From the NCBI RefSeq assembly GCF_016808095.1, contig NC_068974.1:13950001-14014000 (forward strand): a DNA stretch of 64,000 nucleotides, written 5' to 3'. Position numbers and translations under genes: made by a program. Source of the DNA: Vigna angularis. Its lineage: Eukaryota > Streptophyta > Magnoliopsida > Fabales > Fabaceae. The notes under the pieces were generated by a model. The model made no database searches and had not been told where the DNA came from. It saw nothing but the letters and a program-made list of their open reading frames with translations. Below are positions 32,037 through 44,284 of the stretch, in pieces (position 1 is the stretch's first letter; every line of letters begins with the position of its first letter).

Positions 32037-33486
32037 CTCAGGGAGTTTCTTTTCTCCTTCCCTCCTCACTTTTATTGCACTTTGTCGATATCTGATGATT
32101 GTTCTGATTGTTTGATCTGCTGATTGTGACACATTGAGGACATTGTGTCGTTTAAGTGTGGTCTATTAGGGGAGGATGTTTCTTTGTTCATGTTTCGGTT
32201 TTTATGTAGTTTGTTGTGTCTTGTGTACAGTTTTGCATGCTTTTCGTAAATTCTGGATTGTGGTTAGGTTGTCAGTTTTCCTTCACTTCATTGATACTCT
32301 GAGATGTTGAAATCCTTGCTTTTCTTTGCTTGGGAAGATGATCATGATGTTTGAGAGTTGAATTGATTGTGACACAAATGCCCTGTGTGAGAATTTGAGC
32401 CACTTTATGTTCCATCTTGTGTGTGATATGTCTCTTGATTGCTTGCACATATGCCTTGGCTTGACTCTTGTTGATAATTCTTGATTGATATGCATGTTTG
32501 GAAGTGATGAAGGCAATTTTGTTCTTGAGCCTCTCTAGCCAAATAAGCTTACCTTGTTCTAATCCTTTGATAACCCCTTTTGAGCCTATACTTTCCTCAT
32601 TTCTTTGTTTTGAATGCTCATACACTAGCCCTAAGTGAAAAACCATGATTACCTTAACCTTAGGGAATTTTGGAGCTTTGGAAGTGTTTTGGGAACAAGT
32701 GTGGTCTCTTGGGGGTTTCTGATGAGTTGGCTAATTGGTTCCTCTTCTTGTTTTGTTTTGGTAAATATATGTGTATCTTGTCTTTTACAGTTTTGTTTTG
32801 AAAAGAGAGAAAAGAAAAGAGACAGGATGAAAAAAAAAAGAGAAAAAATAAATAAAAATAAATAAATAAATAAAAAATAGTGAAAAAAAAAATGTGAATA
32901 ATTGTGAATAATGGAGTCAAGAAGAGGATGGAATTAGAGGTTGTGGGTGTGTTTGAATGTGTTTACACTTGTTCCCCATTGCTCCTCTGTTCCTTATGGT
33001 TTGTAGCTTCTTATCCAGATATATCATGCCTTGTCCTTGGCCCATTACAACCATGAAAAGACCTTTTGATTTGAACATGCGTATGTGCTTGAGTGTTGAT
33101 ATTAGGGGCTTGCCAAGTCTATTTGTATTTGCTTTCTTGAGTGCATTGAGTGACATTGATTTACCTTAAACACTTGAGAGAAACACTGATTGTGTGCATC
33201 TGTGAGGCTTTGTTGCTTTTGATTCATCTCTTGAACTGATTGAATGTTTTCCTTGTACTGAACTGTTTGGATGATTCTTTGAGTATTTGCTTCCATTGAC
33301 TCTGTGTGGGAATCTGCCTATACCTTTTACCGTCCAGATTTTGTGAGAATTGTGCAACTGTGTTTCTGTTTTGGAGTCTTTGTTGTCTGTCTGTCGAGTC
33401 TGTGTCGGCTCCCTGATGTTTGAGTAGTTCCCTGGTTTTCGTTTTGGTTTTGCCCAGGAGTGCAAAAGACTAAGTGTGGTCTATTT
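32037..33486 (+). other. 3' non-coding region of element C
   Basis: No supported ORF. A purine tract TTAGGGGAGGATG near 32166-32178 follows TAAGTGTGGTCTAT, and the same TAAGTGTGGTCTAT words recur just before the 3' LTR at about 33470. One of these marks the polypurine tract. An AAATA-type low-complexity stretch lies at 32828-32895. Confidence 0.6.
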
Positions 33487-35573
33487 TGATGAGTCGTTAT
33501 TTCTTGAATTATATTTAGTTTATTGCACTTAAATAAACCAGGGAATTTTGTTTAATTGTGTGTTATTTCCCCGTTTTCCGAATTCTGCTTAATTTGGTCG
33601 GAAATTTGTAATTGTGCTAATTTGGGTTTTCTGAGCTGATTAAGTGCATTTTTGAAGTGCAGGAAAATTTCGGAAATACATTTTGGGACATCAGGAAGAA
33701 TGCCAAATAAATTCAAGACTTTCCACACAAACATTTTTGAATTAATTAAATTGTAATTCAGTAGTTTAGAATTTTTTGTATCAACTCTTATATTTTGGGT
33801 CAATTTTTGGTAAATTAGAGTAGACCCAAAAATTAGAAGTTAGTGACTTGGACCTAGGGTTTTTGGTATGTGTGGACCCTACCCTAAAAAGGGCACACGG
33901 CCTTAAGACAAAAGGGAAGCCGCCACTTGCCAGTGTGCACGTTACATTTCCTCTAGGCTTGTGTCTTAGGAATGGAGAATGAGGTTTACGCAATGTTCAT
34001 GAATGAGAGAAAAAGCTTCACTTTTCTATTTTGCTGATTATACATTTTTTTTATTTCTTTGGTTCAAACAATTTTTATTTTGAAGAATGTTCACAGCCGC
34101 TGTTGGCCACTTGCCATTTTGACTCTCTCGGTCCTTGGTTTGGAGGCTATTTATTTTTGGATTTTTGAACTTTACTTTTGGCTGAATGTTGTTCTTGAAC
34201 GGAAGAAATGAAGAGCTTGGTTGGTGGCACACGGGATTTAGCTTGGCACATGCTGCACGGAGATTAGTAGCAGCGGTGTCACGTTCGTGAAGCACCACGC
34301 GTGGAGAAAGGAGCACAATCTTTATCTTTCTTTTAATTAGCACACGGAAGTGTTAGCCGAGAATGGACCGAGAATGGAGAGTGAAGCATGTTTTAATTTT
34401 GGAGAAGGGAAAGCTCGGGATTTGAGCTGGAGGCAGGGAGAAGTGATGCACATTCCAGCAGCACGTTGGGAAGTGTTGTAGCTGCCACGGGGTATGTACG
34501 ATGGTTAATGTTGGAAGAAGAAGATTAATTAATTGCTTGAAAGTGTGGACAGGGATTTCATTTGGTGCAGCACAAGGTGCATTTAATTTGGCTTTAATGG
34601 AATGAGTAGTAGATTAGGATAAAGTTTGAATGGTGGGACGTGCCAAGACTAGGCAAGTACACGGTCACGGGTGCAGCAAGAAAAAGGAATTGGTGTGTTG
34701 AAACGCTGATTGAGAGGAGAATGTTTTTTTTTATTTGTGAAATGAGAAGCTGATTTGAAAGGGAAAGAATGGTGTGCACGGGAAAAGTGAGCTGGAAGCA
34801 CTCAAGCAAACATGAGGTGTCACGGCTGCAGTAGCATCACTTAATTTGGAGAGAAGAATGAATTTGTTTTCTTTTAAAAGCACACACACATGAACAGTAG
34901 AAGAAACATTCCAGCAGGTTGCTTGTCAAGCATATTCACGGGAGAAGAGCAGAGTAAAAGTGTTAGGTGTCACGGCTGGAATGGTGTGCAAGGGAATGGG
35001 AGAAGAGAAACATCACGTCATAGAGTAGGTGGAGAGAAAGCTCACGGTGCAGCCCATCATAGGATTGGAATAATGAGGATTGACTTTTATGTCTTTCATT
35101 GAATGAAAAAGTATGCAACGGTGCATGTTGATTGGAAAAGAAGGGTGCTTCATCACGGATTCCATTTGTAGTAGCAATTCCAATTTACATTTGGCTTGAG
35201 GAGAGAATGTGGGTCATGGTTAATGGTAGAAAAGTTTTATTTTCTTTTATTTCTTTTGCCTTGGAATATTTTATATTGTATGTTTAAATGCTTTTCTTCT
35301 TTTTGGTGGTGAATGTGTAGGATAGATGACAATATTGTGCATTTAATGTTTTAGTGTAACCGTTGCATTTATTTATATTCGGTTGTGTTTAATTTTCATT
35401 TTTTTAGTTCAATTGCATTCACAAAAACATTTTCAAACCCCCCCCCCCCCACTGCGTGTTTGACCTGAGACTTGAACCAAATTTGGTCCTTGAGAGACGA
35501 CCTAGGAGTCACTGCCTAGTCTATACTGCATTCTTTTATGCACAATTTTTTGGGAGGTGTGACCCTCTCATCA
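33487..35573 (+). repeat. 3' LTR of element C
   Basis: 2087 bp. It starts TGATGAG and ends CTCATCA, a perfect 7-bp terminal inverted repeat. It is related to the solo LTR at 49872-52039 over both ends. Between about 34230 and 35160 the word CACGG or CACGT recurs many times. Confidence 0.85.
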
Positions 35574-37583
35574 GAGAGTTTGGGTTGATATGAACGAATG
35601 AGATGATTTGATTTTATGAGAAATGAACCTTCCATGAGATGTTGTGCGTTCGTTCTGAACAGTCATTGACCGTTCGGTTTTGTTGGCAAAAATCATTGAA
35701 ATGGGATTCTGTCATCTGGGTAGAATCCTGGTCGAGGACGAACGTCCTCACTGTTTGAGCGTTCGGTTTGGCACTGTTGAATTTTGTACGTTTGATAAAC
35801 TTCTTTCTTTTTGTGTACTTGTATATATATATATATGTAACAGTGCATTTTTCCCGTTCGTACTACTTCTCCAAACTTCTCTTAGTTTATTTTCAAGATT
35901 TATCAATCTGAGTCACTGGACGTTCGGTCTTACACCAGACGTTCGCCCAGAATAGCGTTCGGTCTTACACTGAACGTACGCTCAAAGTGTCGTTCGGTTT
36001 CATACCGAGCGTTCGTCATAAATAGTGCTCGGCCTCGAGCGTTCGTTCAAATAGTGCTCGGACTCGAATGTTCGTCCTAATAGTGCTCAGTTTTCAATTG
36101 AGCGTTCGTCCAAATAGTGCTCGGTCTCCAACTGAGCGTTCGTCCTAATAGTGCTCAGTTTTCAATTGAGCGTTCGTCCAAATAGTGCTCGGTCTCCAAC
36201 TGAGCGTTCGTCCTAATAGTGCTCAGTTTTCAATTGATCGTTCGTCCAAATAGTGCTCGGTCTCCAACTGAGCGTTCGTCCTAATAGTGCTCAGTTTTCA
36301 ATTGAGCGTTCGTCCAAATAGTGCTCGGTCTCCAACTGAGCGTTCATCCTAATAGTGCTCAGTTTTCAATTGAGCGTTCGTCCAAATAGTGCTCGGTCTC
36401 CAACTGAGCGTTCGTCCTAATAGTGCTCGGTTTCGAATTGAGCGTTCGTCCAAATAGTGCTCGGTCTCCAACTGAGCGTTCGTCCAAATAGTGCTCGGTT
36501 TTGAATTGAGCGTTCGTCCGAATAGTGCTCGGTATCATTTTGAGCGCTCGTTCTCTTTTCCCACCAAATAGCGTTCGTCCAATGAACAGTACATGAGATT
36601 AATGAATAGTACATGATGAATAGTAAATGATGATGAATAGTAAATGATGAAGAGATGAATGGAAAATTGTGACGTTTGAAAGAGCGTTCCGAGGAGGAAC
36701 GACTCAGAACTTGATTATTAAGATTTGTAATGTATGAATGTGGTAAGCTTATCCGGTTGTTCATCCTGATGTTCCGTGAGTACTCGTCCTCACGTAGAGG
36801 GGGTACGTCATGTGTGGGAATGGCAGGAGGTCCTAGTCCTGGTGATTATTTGGACAGATAGGACTAACCTCGGGTGGCAGCTGATGAGAGTTCCAGTTAC
36901 TACATCACCCGGGTGCACGAACACCGAAGCTACACAGAGTTCATACAGTCCGGACAGTCAGTCGTGTTGAGTTTTATTTAGTGTGTGCGTTAAAGTGGGT
37001 TGTTATGTAATGAATGTGTATGTTGAGATATGCATGTATGTTGAATTGTTTACCTGAAATTGTATGTTGATGCATGAGTTAAATTACGTAAGCTTACCCT
37101 TTCGTTTTCCTTGGGTTGTCCTTTGTCCTTGTACGTCCGTCTTGTCATTGCAATGATCATCCGTGTGGATGTGAGCAGAGGGAGATGAGCGTTTGGAAGA
37201 GTTACTGGAAGAAGAGAATCTGGTAGATGTGGAAGTGAAGACCGAGCAGTGAGACCGCCCTGCCAGTAGTGTATTTTGTTGAACTGAGTGGTCGTTCGAC
37301 CACCTCTTGCTTTCGTTTAAGTTTAAATTCGACCGTTCGGTAATTGTTTCTGTAAACCGTTCGGTCAGCTTTCTTGTACGTCCGGTTTATTCACTTGTAA
37401 CTCTTGTGGAGACGTGCGGTTTTAAGCGCTCGTCATTATTGTTGAAGTTGCACTCAAGGACGTTCGTCCTTGAGCGTTCGTTTGTTTCAAAATTTTAAAC
37501 TTTTAGTGTAAAACTGTTTGAGATTATTATTAAATGTGATTTTTCTAAATTTATAGTTATGACTGTATTTTTGGGATGTCACA
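35574..37583 (+). repeat. LTR of family D, 5'-truncated
   Basis: The right end TTTTTGGGATGTCACA corresponds to the end of the complete family D LTR at 55104 (opposite strand). Shared blocks appear in order: ATACAGTCCGGAC near 36947, GTAAGCTTACCCT near 37088, TGCAATGATCATCCGTGTGG near 37149. The left side is cut by the end of element C. It contains the minisatellite listed separately. Confidence 0.75.
35925..36550 (+). repeat. Minisatellite in family D LTR
   Basis: About 16 units of roughly 33 bp, each containing AATAGTGCTC and ending in GAGCGTTCGTCC. From about 36075 two unit types alternate (CGGTCTCCAACTGAGCG and CAGTTTTCAATTGAGCG), giving a higher-order repeat of about 67 bp. Each unit can fold as a small GCTC/GAGC hairpin. 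Confidence 0.95.
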
Positions 37584-37825
37584 ATCGACACTCGGACCAA
37601 TTCAACCAAAACACTTTGTAATATTTTTCTATAATAAAAATATTAAAAATAAAATATTTTATCACAAATTTTATAAAATTATTAAGTTTTTTTAACATTG
37701 TAAACATCCAAATATATATAATATTTTAATGTAATTTATAGTATCCAAAATATTATCTTAAATCATTTTATTAAAATTCTCTACAAAATCTAATATTGGC
37801 TAGATATACTTAAATGATTATATAC
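37584..37825. other. AT-rich spacer
   Basis: Nothing recognisable; AT-rich sequence between the family D LTR and the CACTA end. Confidence 0.5.
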
Positions 37826-38470
37826 CGCTAGTAAAAATAAGAGTTTCTAATGCGCTATATACACTTCGATTTCGTAAAAATTGAAGCGTATAAAAACACG
37901 GTGGCAGTTTCGTAATAAGAGCCAAAGTATATGCCTCGATTCATAAATAATCGATGCCTAAAGGCTTTATTGCCTCGGTTAAAAAAGAAATTGAGGCATA
38001 AAACCCTTCGCCAACCAACTGCCCCATCTTCAAATCAGAGTTTTTGTCTGACACCTTTTTGGGAATAACATTCTACCTTGGTTATCTTGTCAATTGAAGC
38101 ATATAACTCCGCAAAATCCCTCTGCAAGCACTAATATCCTCTGAAAAATCCTAGAGTAGGGCATACTGCCTTGGTTGTGCTCAAAACCGAGGCAGTATGT
38201 CCAGCCACAACTAGTCAACGTCTCAAACTGAACGTTCCAAAATCCACTTTGGCAACCTATATTGCCTCGGTTCTCGCTTAGCCGATGTCGTAGGGGCTTT
38301 ATGGTTCGGTTTGCCCACAGACCGAGGCATATACACTGGCTATAATTTCAAAATTGACATTACAGAATGTATTTTGAGTTTTTCCTAAGGTTTATGCATC
38401 AATATACTATACAACTGAGGCAGTAGAGTGCCTACTGCGTCGGTTATTTGAGGAACCGAGGTAGTAGCTC
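37826..38470. repeat. CACTA subterminal repeat region
   Basis: Many short inverted and direct copies of GCCTCGGTT and its complement AACCGAGGCA, of the kind seen at both ends of the 42727-44284 element. Confidence 0.7.
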
Positions 38471-38625
38471 ATTCGTAGGTTAAAATTTTCGAGAGTTAAA
38501 ACAAAACGCACTGTTCATTGCTTCCTCGTGTGTCTTCTTCTTGTTGCGTTGTTGTCTGTTTCTGTGTCGCTTCTCCACTGCTCTCTTCGTCGACTTCTAA
38601 TAACGGTTGAAGTTACCATTATTAG

Positions 38626-39941
38626 TGATTCAATTTTGATATTAAATTAACCCTTTTTGACTTAGAAACTTTATTGATTCCTTGTTTCAAGTTTATTTTG
38701 TGATTGAAGAGAGTTGAGATTAGACTTGATGATTTTATTACTAATTTCCCTTGATTTTGTAGGATATTGGAATTATTTAGAAGAGGAGTTAAAGTAGCAA
38801 GCAGTTGGAACTCAGAAGGACAAAAAAAGCACCAAAAGAGAAGGCTATAGAAGGCCGCAGGACGATTGGGGGCCCTTTTTTGAGGCCCCAAGCGCGATAT
38901 GTCATGGAGCCATGCCTGGGCGCCCTTTCAGGGGCGTTGAGCGCCAGACTTCATGTGCCGCACCACGCTTGGGGGCCCTTCAAGGGTCCCTGAGCGCCAC
39001 TTCTCTCGCAAGCTCACCTGGGCGCCCTAAGTAGCAGCGTGGAGCACCAACATCTTGGGCTTGGACTTTATTTTCTTATCTATTTAAGGACCTGTATATG
39101 TTGGGGTTTGGATCTTAGGATGGTAGAGACGCAAAATCACACTTTTCGACTCTTTGGAGGCAGAATTGGATGCAAGAGCTCTCCTCTTCAGTTTCTAGGA
39201 TTTTTCTTTCACTTTCATTCCATTGTACACCTAGTTTCTTCATGACAATGGAGAACTAATCTTATTTGTTGTTAGGGAAGATGTAACCTTTAAACTCTCA
39301 TGTATTTGAATTTGTTTTGAATTGCTATATGCTTCTTTCATTAATTGTTAGGGGTTTTTTCCTTTTCTTTATGCTTGTTATGTTTTAACCATTCATGGCA
39401 TGATTTTATGATCTTCTTTGTTATTAGGAAATACCTAGAAACCACGATATGGAGAATTTCTCCCAAAATCAATATTTCCCAGGGATGGGGATAGGAGGTT
39501 CGGTTGTCTAAAACTTTTGTTCGTAATGCAGAATTAATTATTAGGGATTCAAGGGATTGTGGTCTAATAATTAAGGTTGGAATTTCTTCGCCGAGGGATC
39601 GGGTTTTAAGTAATTTAGAGAGTGACACTAACAATTGAATGAAGAAGATAAATTCATATATGCATGAGAGTAAGGACGGTGAAATATAAATCCCAACAAC
39701 ATACTCATCTCATATTATCAATATCATTCATTCACCTTTGTGTTTTGCCGCAATTGATGAAATTGGATTCATATTTACTTTTTCTGTATTTTGCATTTTA
39801 AACGAATGAAGTTATTCTTAAGTCGTAATTTGTTGAGGTATTACATGTCTATTTAGTGTCATGAGTCTTCTGGGATACGATACTTGGCTTACAATTTTAT
39901 ATTACTTGATACGATTTGGTACATTTATCGAGGTCTGAACA
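38626..39941 (+). repeat. Gypsy solo LTR related to element F
   Basis: Start TGATTCAATTT and end GGTCTGAACA are approximate to about 10 bp. It shares with the element F LTRs, in the same order, GACTTAGAAAC, the TTTCTAGG(G/A)TT block, CTTCGCCGAG..CGGG, GTAATTTAGAGAGTGACA and TTACTTGATACGATT. A GC-rich array (GGGCGCCC words) at about 38870-39045 precedes the TATA-like TATTTAAGG at 39081. There are no internal genes and no clear target duplication. Confidence 0.65.
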
Positions 39942-41059
39942 ACCTCCAAGGATTCCACCATAGTGGCTCCATTTGTGTCGCGCTCACGGTTGTGCATCTC
40001 ATTGCCTCCAATGATACCGCTGCTCCCTCTGCCACTACCTTCAACGACAACGGGGCCTCCATTTTTGTCACACCGAGGGTTGTGCATCTCACTCCCTCCA
40101 ACAACGTTTCTGCATCACTACTCTCTCTGCTGCTGCTCCCTCCACCGTTGCCCCAACGTCTCCACCGATGCCACATAAAGGAACTCCGTTGTTTCCTTGG
40201 AGTCTCCAACCAAACGAACTGCTCTCCACGCTACCTCCATATCTTTCGCGCATTGCTCTCCACTTCGCTACTAGTTAGTTCATTTCACAAGTTTTTTTTT
40301 TGTGTTTGATAATTATTTTGATATTGATATATTGGTGATTGAATTATCAATTTTATTGTTATTTGGTGATTAAGATGAATATTAATTTGATAATTATTGT
40401 TGTGAGATTGATATATTGGTGATATGATTATGAATTTTATTATTATTTGGTGATTAATATGAATATGTGTTTGATAATTATTGTTGTGAGATTGATATAT
40501 TAGTTATAGGACTAGCAGTTTTATTGCCATTTGATGATTAGAATGATGTTCCATATGTAATTATTTGTTTGCTTGAATATATATTATTGTTTGTGAATTA
40601 GCCTTAGTTTCCCCTTTGAGATTCAATACAAATTTTTTTGAACAAAGGTACTTTTTACAAATGAATAGAGAAGACATGGTAATAATAATTTACAAGTAAT
40701 TAATCTTGAATTATCCCGTTGAACAGTTTAAGAAGAGTAATAACTTTTTCATAGTTTATTAATACATATAAATTTTAATATACATGTCTTAAATTTCTTG
40801 AAAATTTGCAGTTGTGTTTTGTATTAATCTTCGGGTGCTTATTTGATTGTGATTTATAATCGCTTTCATTTCGTGTAACTTGAAGAGCAATGCGAAATGT
40901 TCAAAACTTTTTGTGAAATTTTAGATATATTGTTTAAAATATATATGTTTAATAAACTAAAAACAGTGAATCTTCTTGAATGGGATAAGGTCAGACCTTG
41001 AATACAAAAATGATCAAAGTGATCATTCAAGATTATTGAAATTGTGTAAACAATTTCAG
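39942..41059. other. Internal CACTA DNA without a clear gene
   Basis: A GC-rich serine-codon-rich part (39950-40280) in the style of captured host sequence is followed by AT-rich DNA with three direct repeats of a GATTGATATATTGGTGAT-type motif at about 40325-40500. No protein is recognised. Confidence 0.4.
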
Positions 41060-42726
41060 TAAATATGCGTACGGATCAACATTGGATTAATTCATACAGT
41101 TCGCGCAACGTAATGCGAGTACAAGTGATGATGAAGTCAAGTTTAGATGTCCCTATGTCAACTGTTAGAATGGGAGGAAAATGAACGCAACCAATATTTG
41201 GGAACATCTTATCTATGATGGGTTCGTACAACATTATATAACATGGATATGGCACGACGAATTAATATACTTTGCAACTGTCTCTCCAACTTAAAATGTA
41301 TTTGATTCCACCATAGAAGATCAACCAGAAGAAGACAACTTAGACGACATGATTCGCGATGTTGGCGTAGAAGCTTTCCCAAGCGCATGTATATGAAACG
41401 ATGTCCACTGATGCAAAGACTCCTTTATATGTGGGTTCAACTAAATTCACACGGTTGTCAACGGTGTTAAAACTCATGAATTTAAAGGCGACCAATGGAT
41501 GGACTGATAAGAGTTTTACAGAATTATTGTCGCTATTGAATGAAATGCTGCCACATGGAAATACATTACCTACTCGTAATTGTGATGCCAAAAAAATGCT
41601 TTGTCCGATGGGTGTAGTATGTAAATGGATACATGCATGTCTGAATGATTGCATATTATATAGGAATGAGTATGAAGTTTTGACAAAGTTTCCAAAATGT
41701 GGGTTAACATGATACAAGTCTAAAAACAACAGTGAAGAGAGTGGTTACACAGAAAAAAGTGGTTCTTCTTTGAAACTAGTTTGATACCTTCTACTCATGG
41801 CCAAACTTAAGCGTTTGTTCGCGAATCCGAAAGACGCTAAAAACCTAAGATTTCATGCAGATGAGAGAACCACTGATGGACTGCTTCGGCATCCATCTGA
41901 TTCAAAAGAATGGAAAAATATTGAACAAGAATTCCCCCAATTTGGTCAAGAATGTAGAAATCTTAGGTTTGGTTTAGCTATTGATGGAATGAACCCATTT
42001 GGTAATTTAAGTTTTAATCACAACTGTTAGCCCGTTATACTGATAATTTACAATTTATCTCCTAGATTGTGCATGAAAAGAAAGTACATGATGGTGTGAA
42101 TGTTGACATAGATGTTTATCTTAGGCTCCTAGTTGAAGACTTGAAGTTGTTGTGGGTTGGTGGGAGTGAAATATTTGATGCCTTTGCTTCTGAAACTTTC
42201 ATGATGAATGTCATGTTATTTTGCACCATTAATGACTTCCCAGCTTACGGTAATTTGTCGGGGTACAGTGTGAAGGGTCATAAAGCATGTCCTATATGTG
42301 TAGAAAACACTACAGCTCAGCAATTAAAACAGGGAAGGAAGACAATGTATATGTGTCATCGAAGATTTTTACAACCTAATCATCCATATCGAAGGTTAAA
42401 AAGATATTCAATGGACAACAAGAGAAAGATGATGCACCAATTCCACTTACTAGCCTTGAAGTCCGTTAAAAGTTAATAAAGTGCATCATGTATTTGGGAA
42501 AACATCCAAGAAGTCATCTATAACGACCCCTTGGAAGAAGAAATCAATATTGTTTGATCTTCCATATTGGTGAAAGTTATATGTTAGACATTGCATAGAT
42601 GTAATGCATGTAGAGAAGAATGTGTGTGATAGATTGATTGGTACGCTACTCAACATTCAAGCAAAAACAAAAGATGGAGTGAATGCTTGTTTGAATTTGG
42701 TTGACATGAAGATCCGAGAAGAGTTG
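41060..42726 (+). pseudogene. CACTA transposase (TNP2-like), N-terminal and central fragments
   Basis: Several frames together follow the TNP2 order: a transposase-associated domain with stops (DDEVKFRCPYVNC near 41125; NIWEHLIYDGF), then LNLKATNGWTDKSF and MLPHGNTLPTRNCDAKKMLC (41401-41712), LKRLFANPKDAKNLRFHADE (from about 41806), GMNPFGNLSFNHN, and MLFCTINDFPAYGNLSGYSV with GHKACPICVENT (about 42200-42310). Stops and frameshifts break it at several points (for example near 41710 and 42475). The last codons before 42727 join in frame to 44288 if the nested CACTA is removed. Confidence 0.85.
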
Positions 42727-44284
42727 CACTAGTACAATATTGGCTTTTAAACTCGCACATTGTACTTCATTTGACACCAAACCGCTGTCTATGACAAGGC
42801 GGTGGCAAGTTTGTAATAAAGTCGATCTTATATAACTCGGTTGCATGCTGAACCGGTGCAAAAGCCAGATACAACCTCGGTTGCATATAAAACCGAAGCA
42901 TAATCGGTGCCTAAAAGATGACAGAGAGTTCAGAATTTGGACTGACAATTACGAAAAGGTGATACTACCTCGGTTGCCTGTAGACCCGAGGCTGAAAGCC
43001 TAAGCTAACACCTCGGTCAACTTAGACCCGAGGCATAAAGCCTGAACAAAACAATGTTCGGCTTCGGTTCCTTCCAAACCGAAGCATATAGGCTTCAAAA
43101 TTCTCAAAGTTGGTTCATTTCTTCTCACGCTCCGGTTCTGCTTTTTCTTGTTTCTCTTCGTGCTGCCACTGCTCATTACTGCTCATTTCTTCCTTGCTTC
43201 TTCGGTTCTTCTTCTTCGAGTTGCTCCTTCGCTTTGCCGCCACCACCGTTGTTCTCCCCAAGGGCTGCCTCCACCAACGTTGCCGTTGCGAGTCCTTCGT
43301 CGGTGTCGTTCGCTTCGTCCTTCGTCGCTGCCGCTCTCACCTTTGTAGTCGTTGCTGTCGTCGCCCACTGTCATCGTCATTGGTGCCACCAGAATCGCGC
43401 CATGGAACCCTAAATCAGAATCCCAATTGGTCGTTGTTCAATCGAATCAGACGCACGAGTGGGTCGCTCATCGTCTCCTCGGCCACCATCGCCCATCGTC
43501 TCCTCGGCCAACCATCGCCCATCGTGCCATGGAACCCTAAATCAGAAAATCCCAATTGGTCGCCCATCGTCTCCTCGGCCACCATCGCGCGCAACAACGA
43601 GTGGGTCGCCTCCGCCTCCGCCTCGGCCACCATCGCGCGTTTCTCCCCCAACGGCGAGTGGGTCGCCTCTGCCTCCGCCACCATCGCGCGTTTCTCCCCC
43701 AACAGTGAGTGGATCGACTCCGCCACAGCCACCATCGAGCGTTTCTCCCCCAAAGGCGAGTGGGTCGCCTCCGCCTCGGCCATCATCATGCGTTTCTCCC
43801 CCAACGACGAGTGGGTCGCCTCTGCCGATGCCTCCGATACCGTCAGGATCTGGGGCACGCCGATGCCTCCGGAGCTTCTCTTTTGTTGATAATGTTGTAT
43901 ACTGTGCAATGAAGGTGCGAGTATTGAGTATTGTGTATTGCTTTGTTGTGTATTGCTTTGTGATGTATGTTGGAATTTCTGAAATGTTGTTGTGTGTTGT
44001 TCTTCTTCCTGTGCGATGAAACAGGCTCTGGATTGGTTGAGGATGGTTGAGGATAGCCATTTACCAGCTCTGGGTTGGTCGAGGATGGTTGAAAAAATTG
44101 AAAAAAAAAACACGATACTGCCTCGGTTACATAAAAACCGAGGAATAATCTTATTTATTTTTACTCGGTTCGTAACCGAGGCATAAAACTTACCATTTTT
44201 TACCTCGGCTGTATATGCACCGGTTATAGAACCGGTGCCTATAAACAAATTTAACCGGTGCCATTTCGTTTTATTGTACTAGTG
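42727..44284. mobile_element. Non-autonomous CACTA (Pack-CACTA) with TTG target duplication
   Basis: It begins CACTAGTACAATA and ends TATTGTACTAGTG, a perfect 13-bp inverted repeat, flanked by the 3-bp duplication TTG (42724-42726 and 44285-44287). Both are diagnostic of CACTA transposons. Subterminal CCTCGG/CCGAGG repeats fill about 42800-43100 and 44115-44260. The middle is GC-rich and carries a host gene fragment. No transposase is encoded, so mobilisation needs a partner. Confidence 0.95.
43590..43865 (+). pseudogene. Captured and tandemly amplified WD40 (AIP1-like) gene fragment
   Basis: In one frame the translation repeats units such as SATIARFSPNGEWVASAS about five times and ends with a fuller unit, ASADASDTVRIWGT. 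This is the first WD40 blade of plant actin-interacting protein 1 (AIP1), whose family reads VTVARxSPNGEWxASADxSGTVRxWG. Unit length is about 45-54 bp. The remaining blades are absent. Opposite-strand frames across this region are shadows of the repeat. Confidence 0.7.

Larger units (their letters stand above)
26298..35573 (+). mobile_element. Ty3/gypsy element C with gag-pol, integrase core deleted
   Basis: The truncated 5' LTR is at 26298-26774, the primer-binding region at 26778-26795, gag at 26949-28391, pol at 28401-32036, a 3' non-coding region at 32037-33486, and a full 3' LTR at 33487-35573. The two LTR copies are almost identical over their shared part apart from a 58-bp indel (extra in the 5' copy near 26523-26580) and a poly-C length difference, so the insertion is recent. 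It belongs to the Athila/Tat-like gypsy group; no chromodomain or envelope-like ORF is seen. Confidence 0.85.

Noticed and set aside
35925..36550. Regular repeats with spacer-like segments that could look like a CRISPR array
   Set aside because: The genome is a plant nuclear genome, the units are contiguous and degenerate, and spacers are not unique. It is a minisatellite in an LTR.
43415..44248. 277-codon open frame on the minus strand
   Set aside because: It is the antisense shadow of the amplified WD40 unit and runs through CACTA subterminal repeats.
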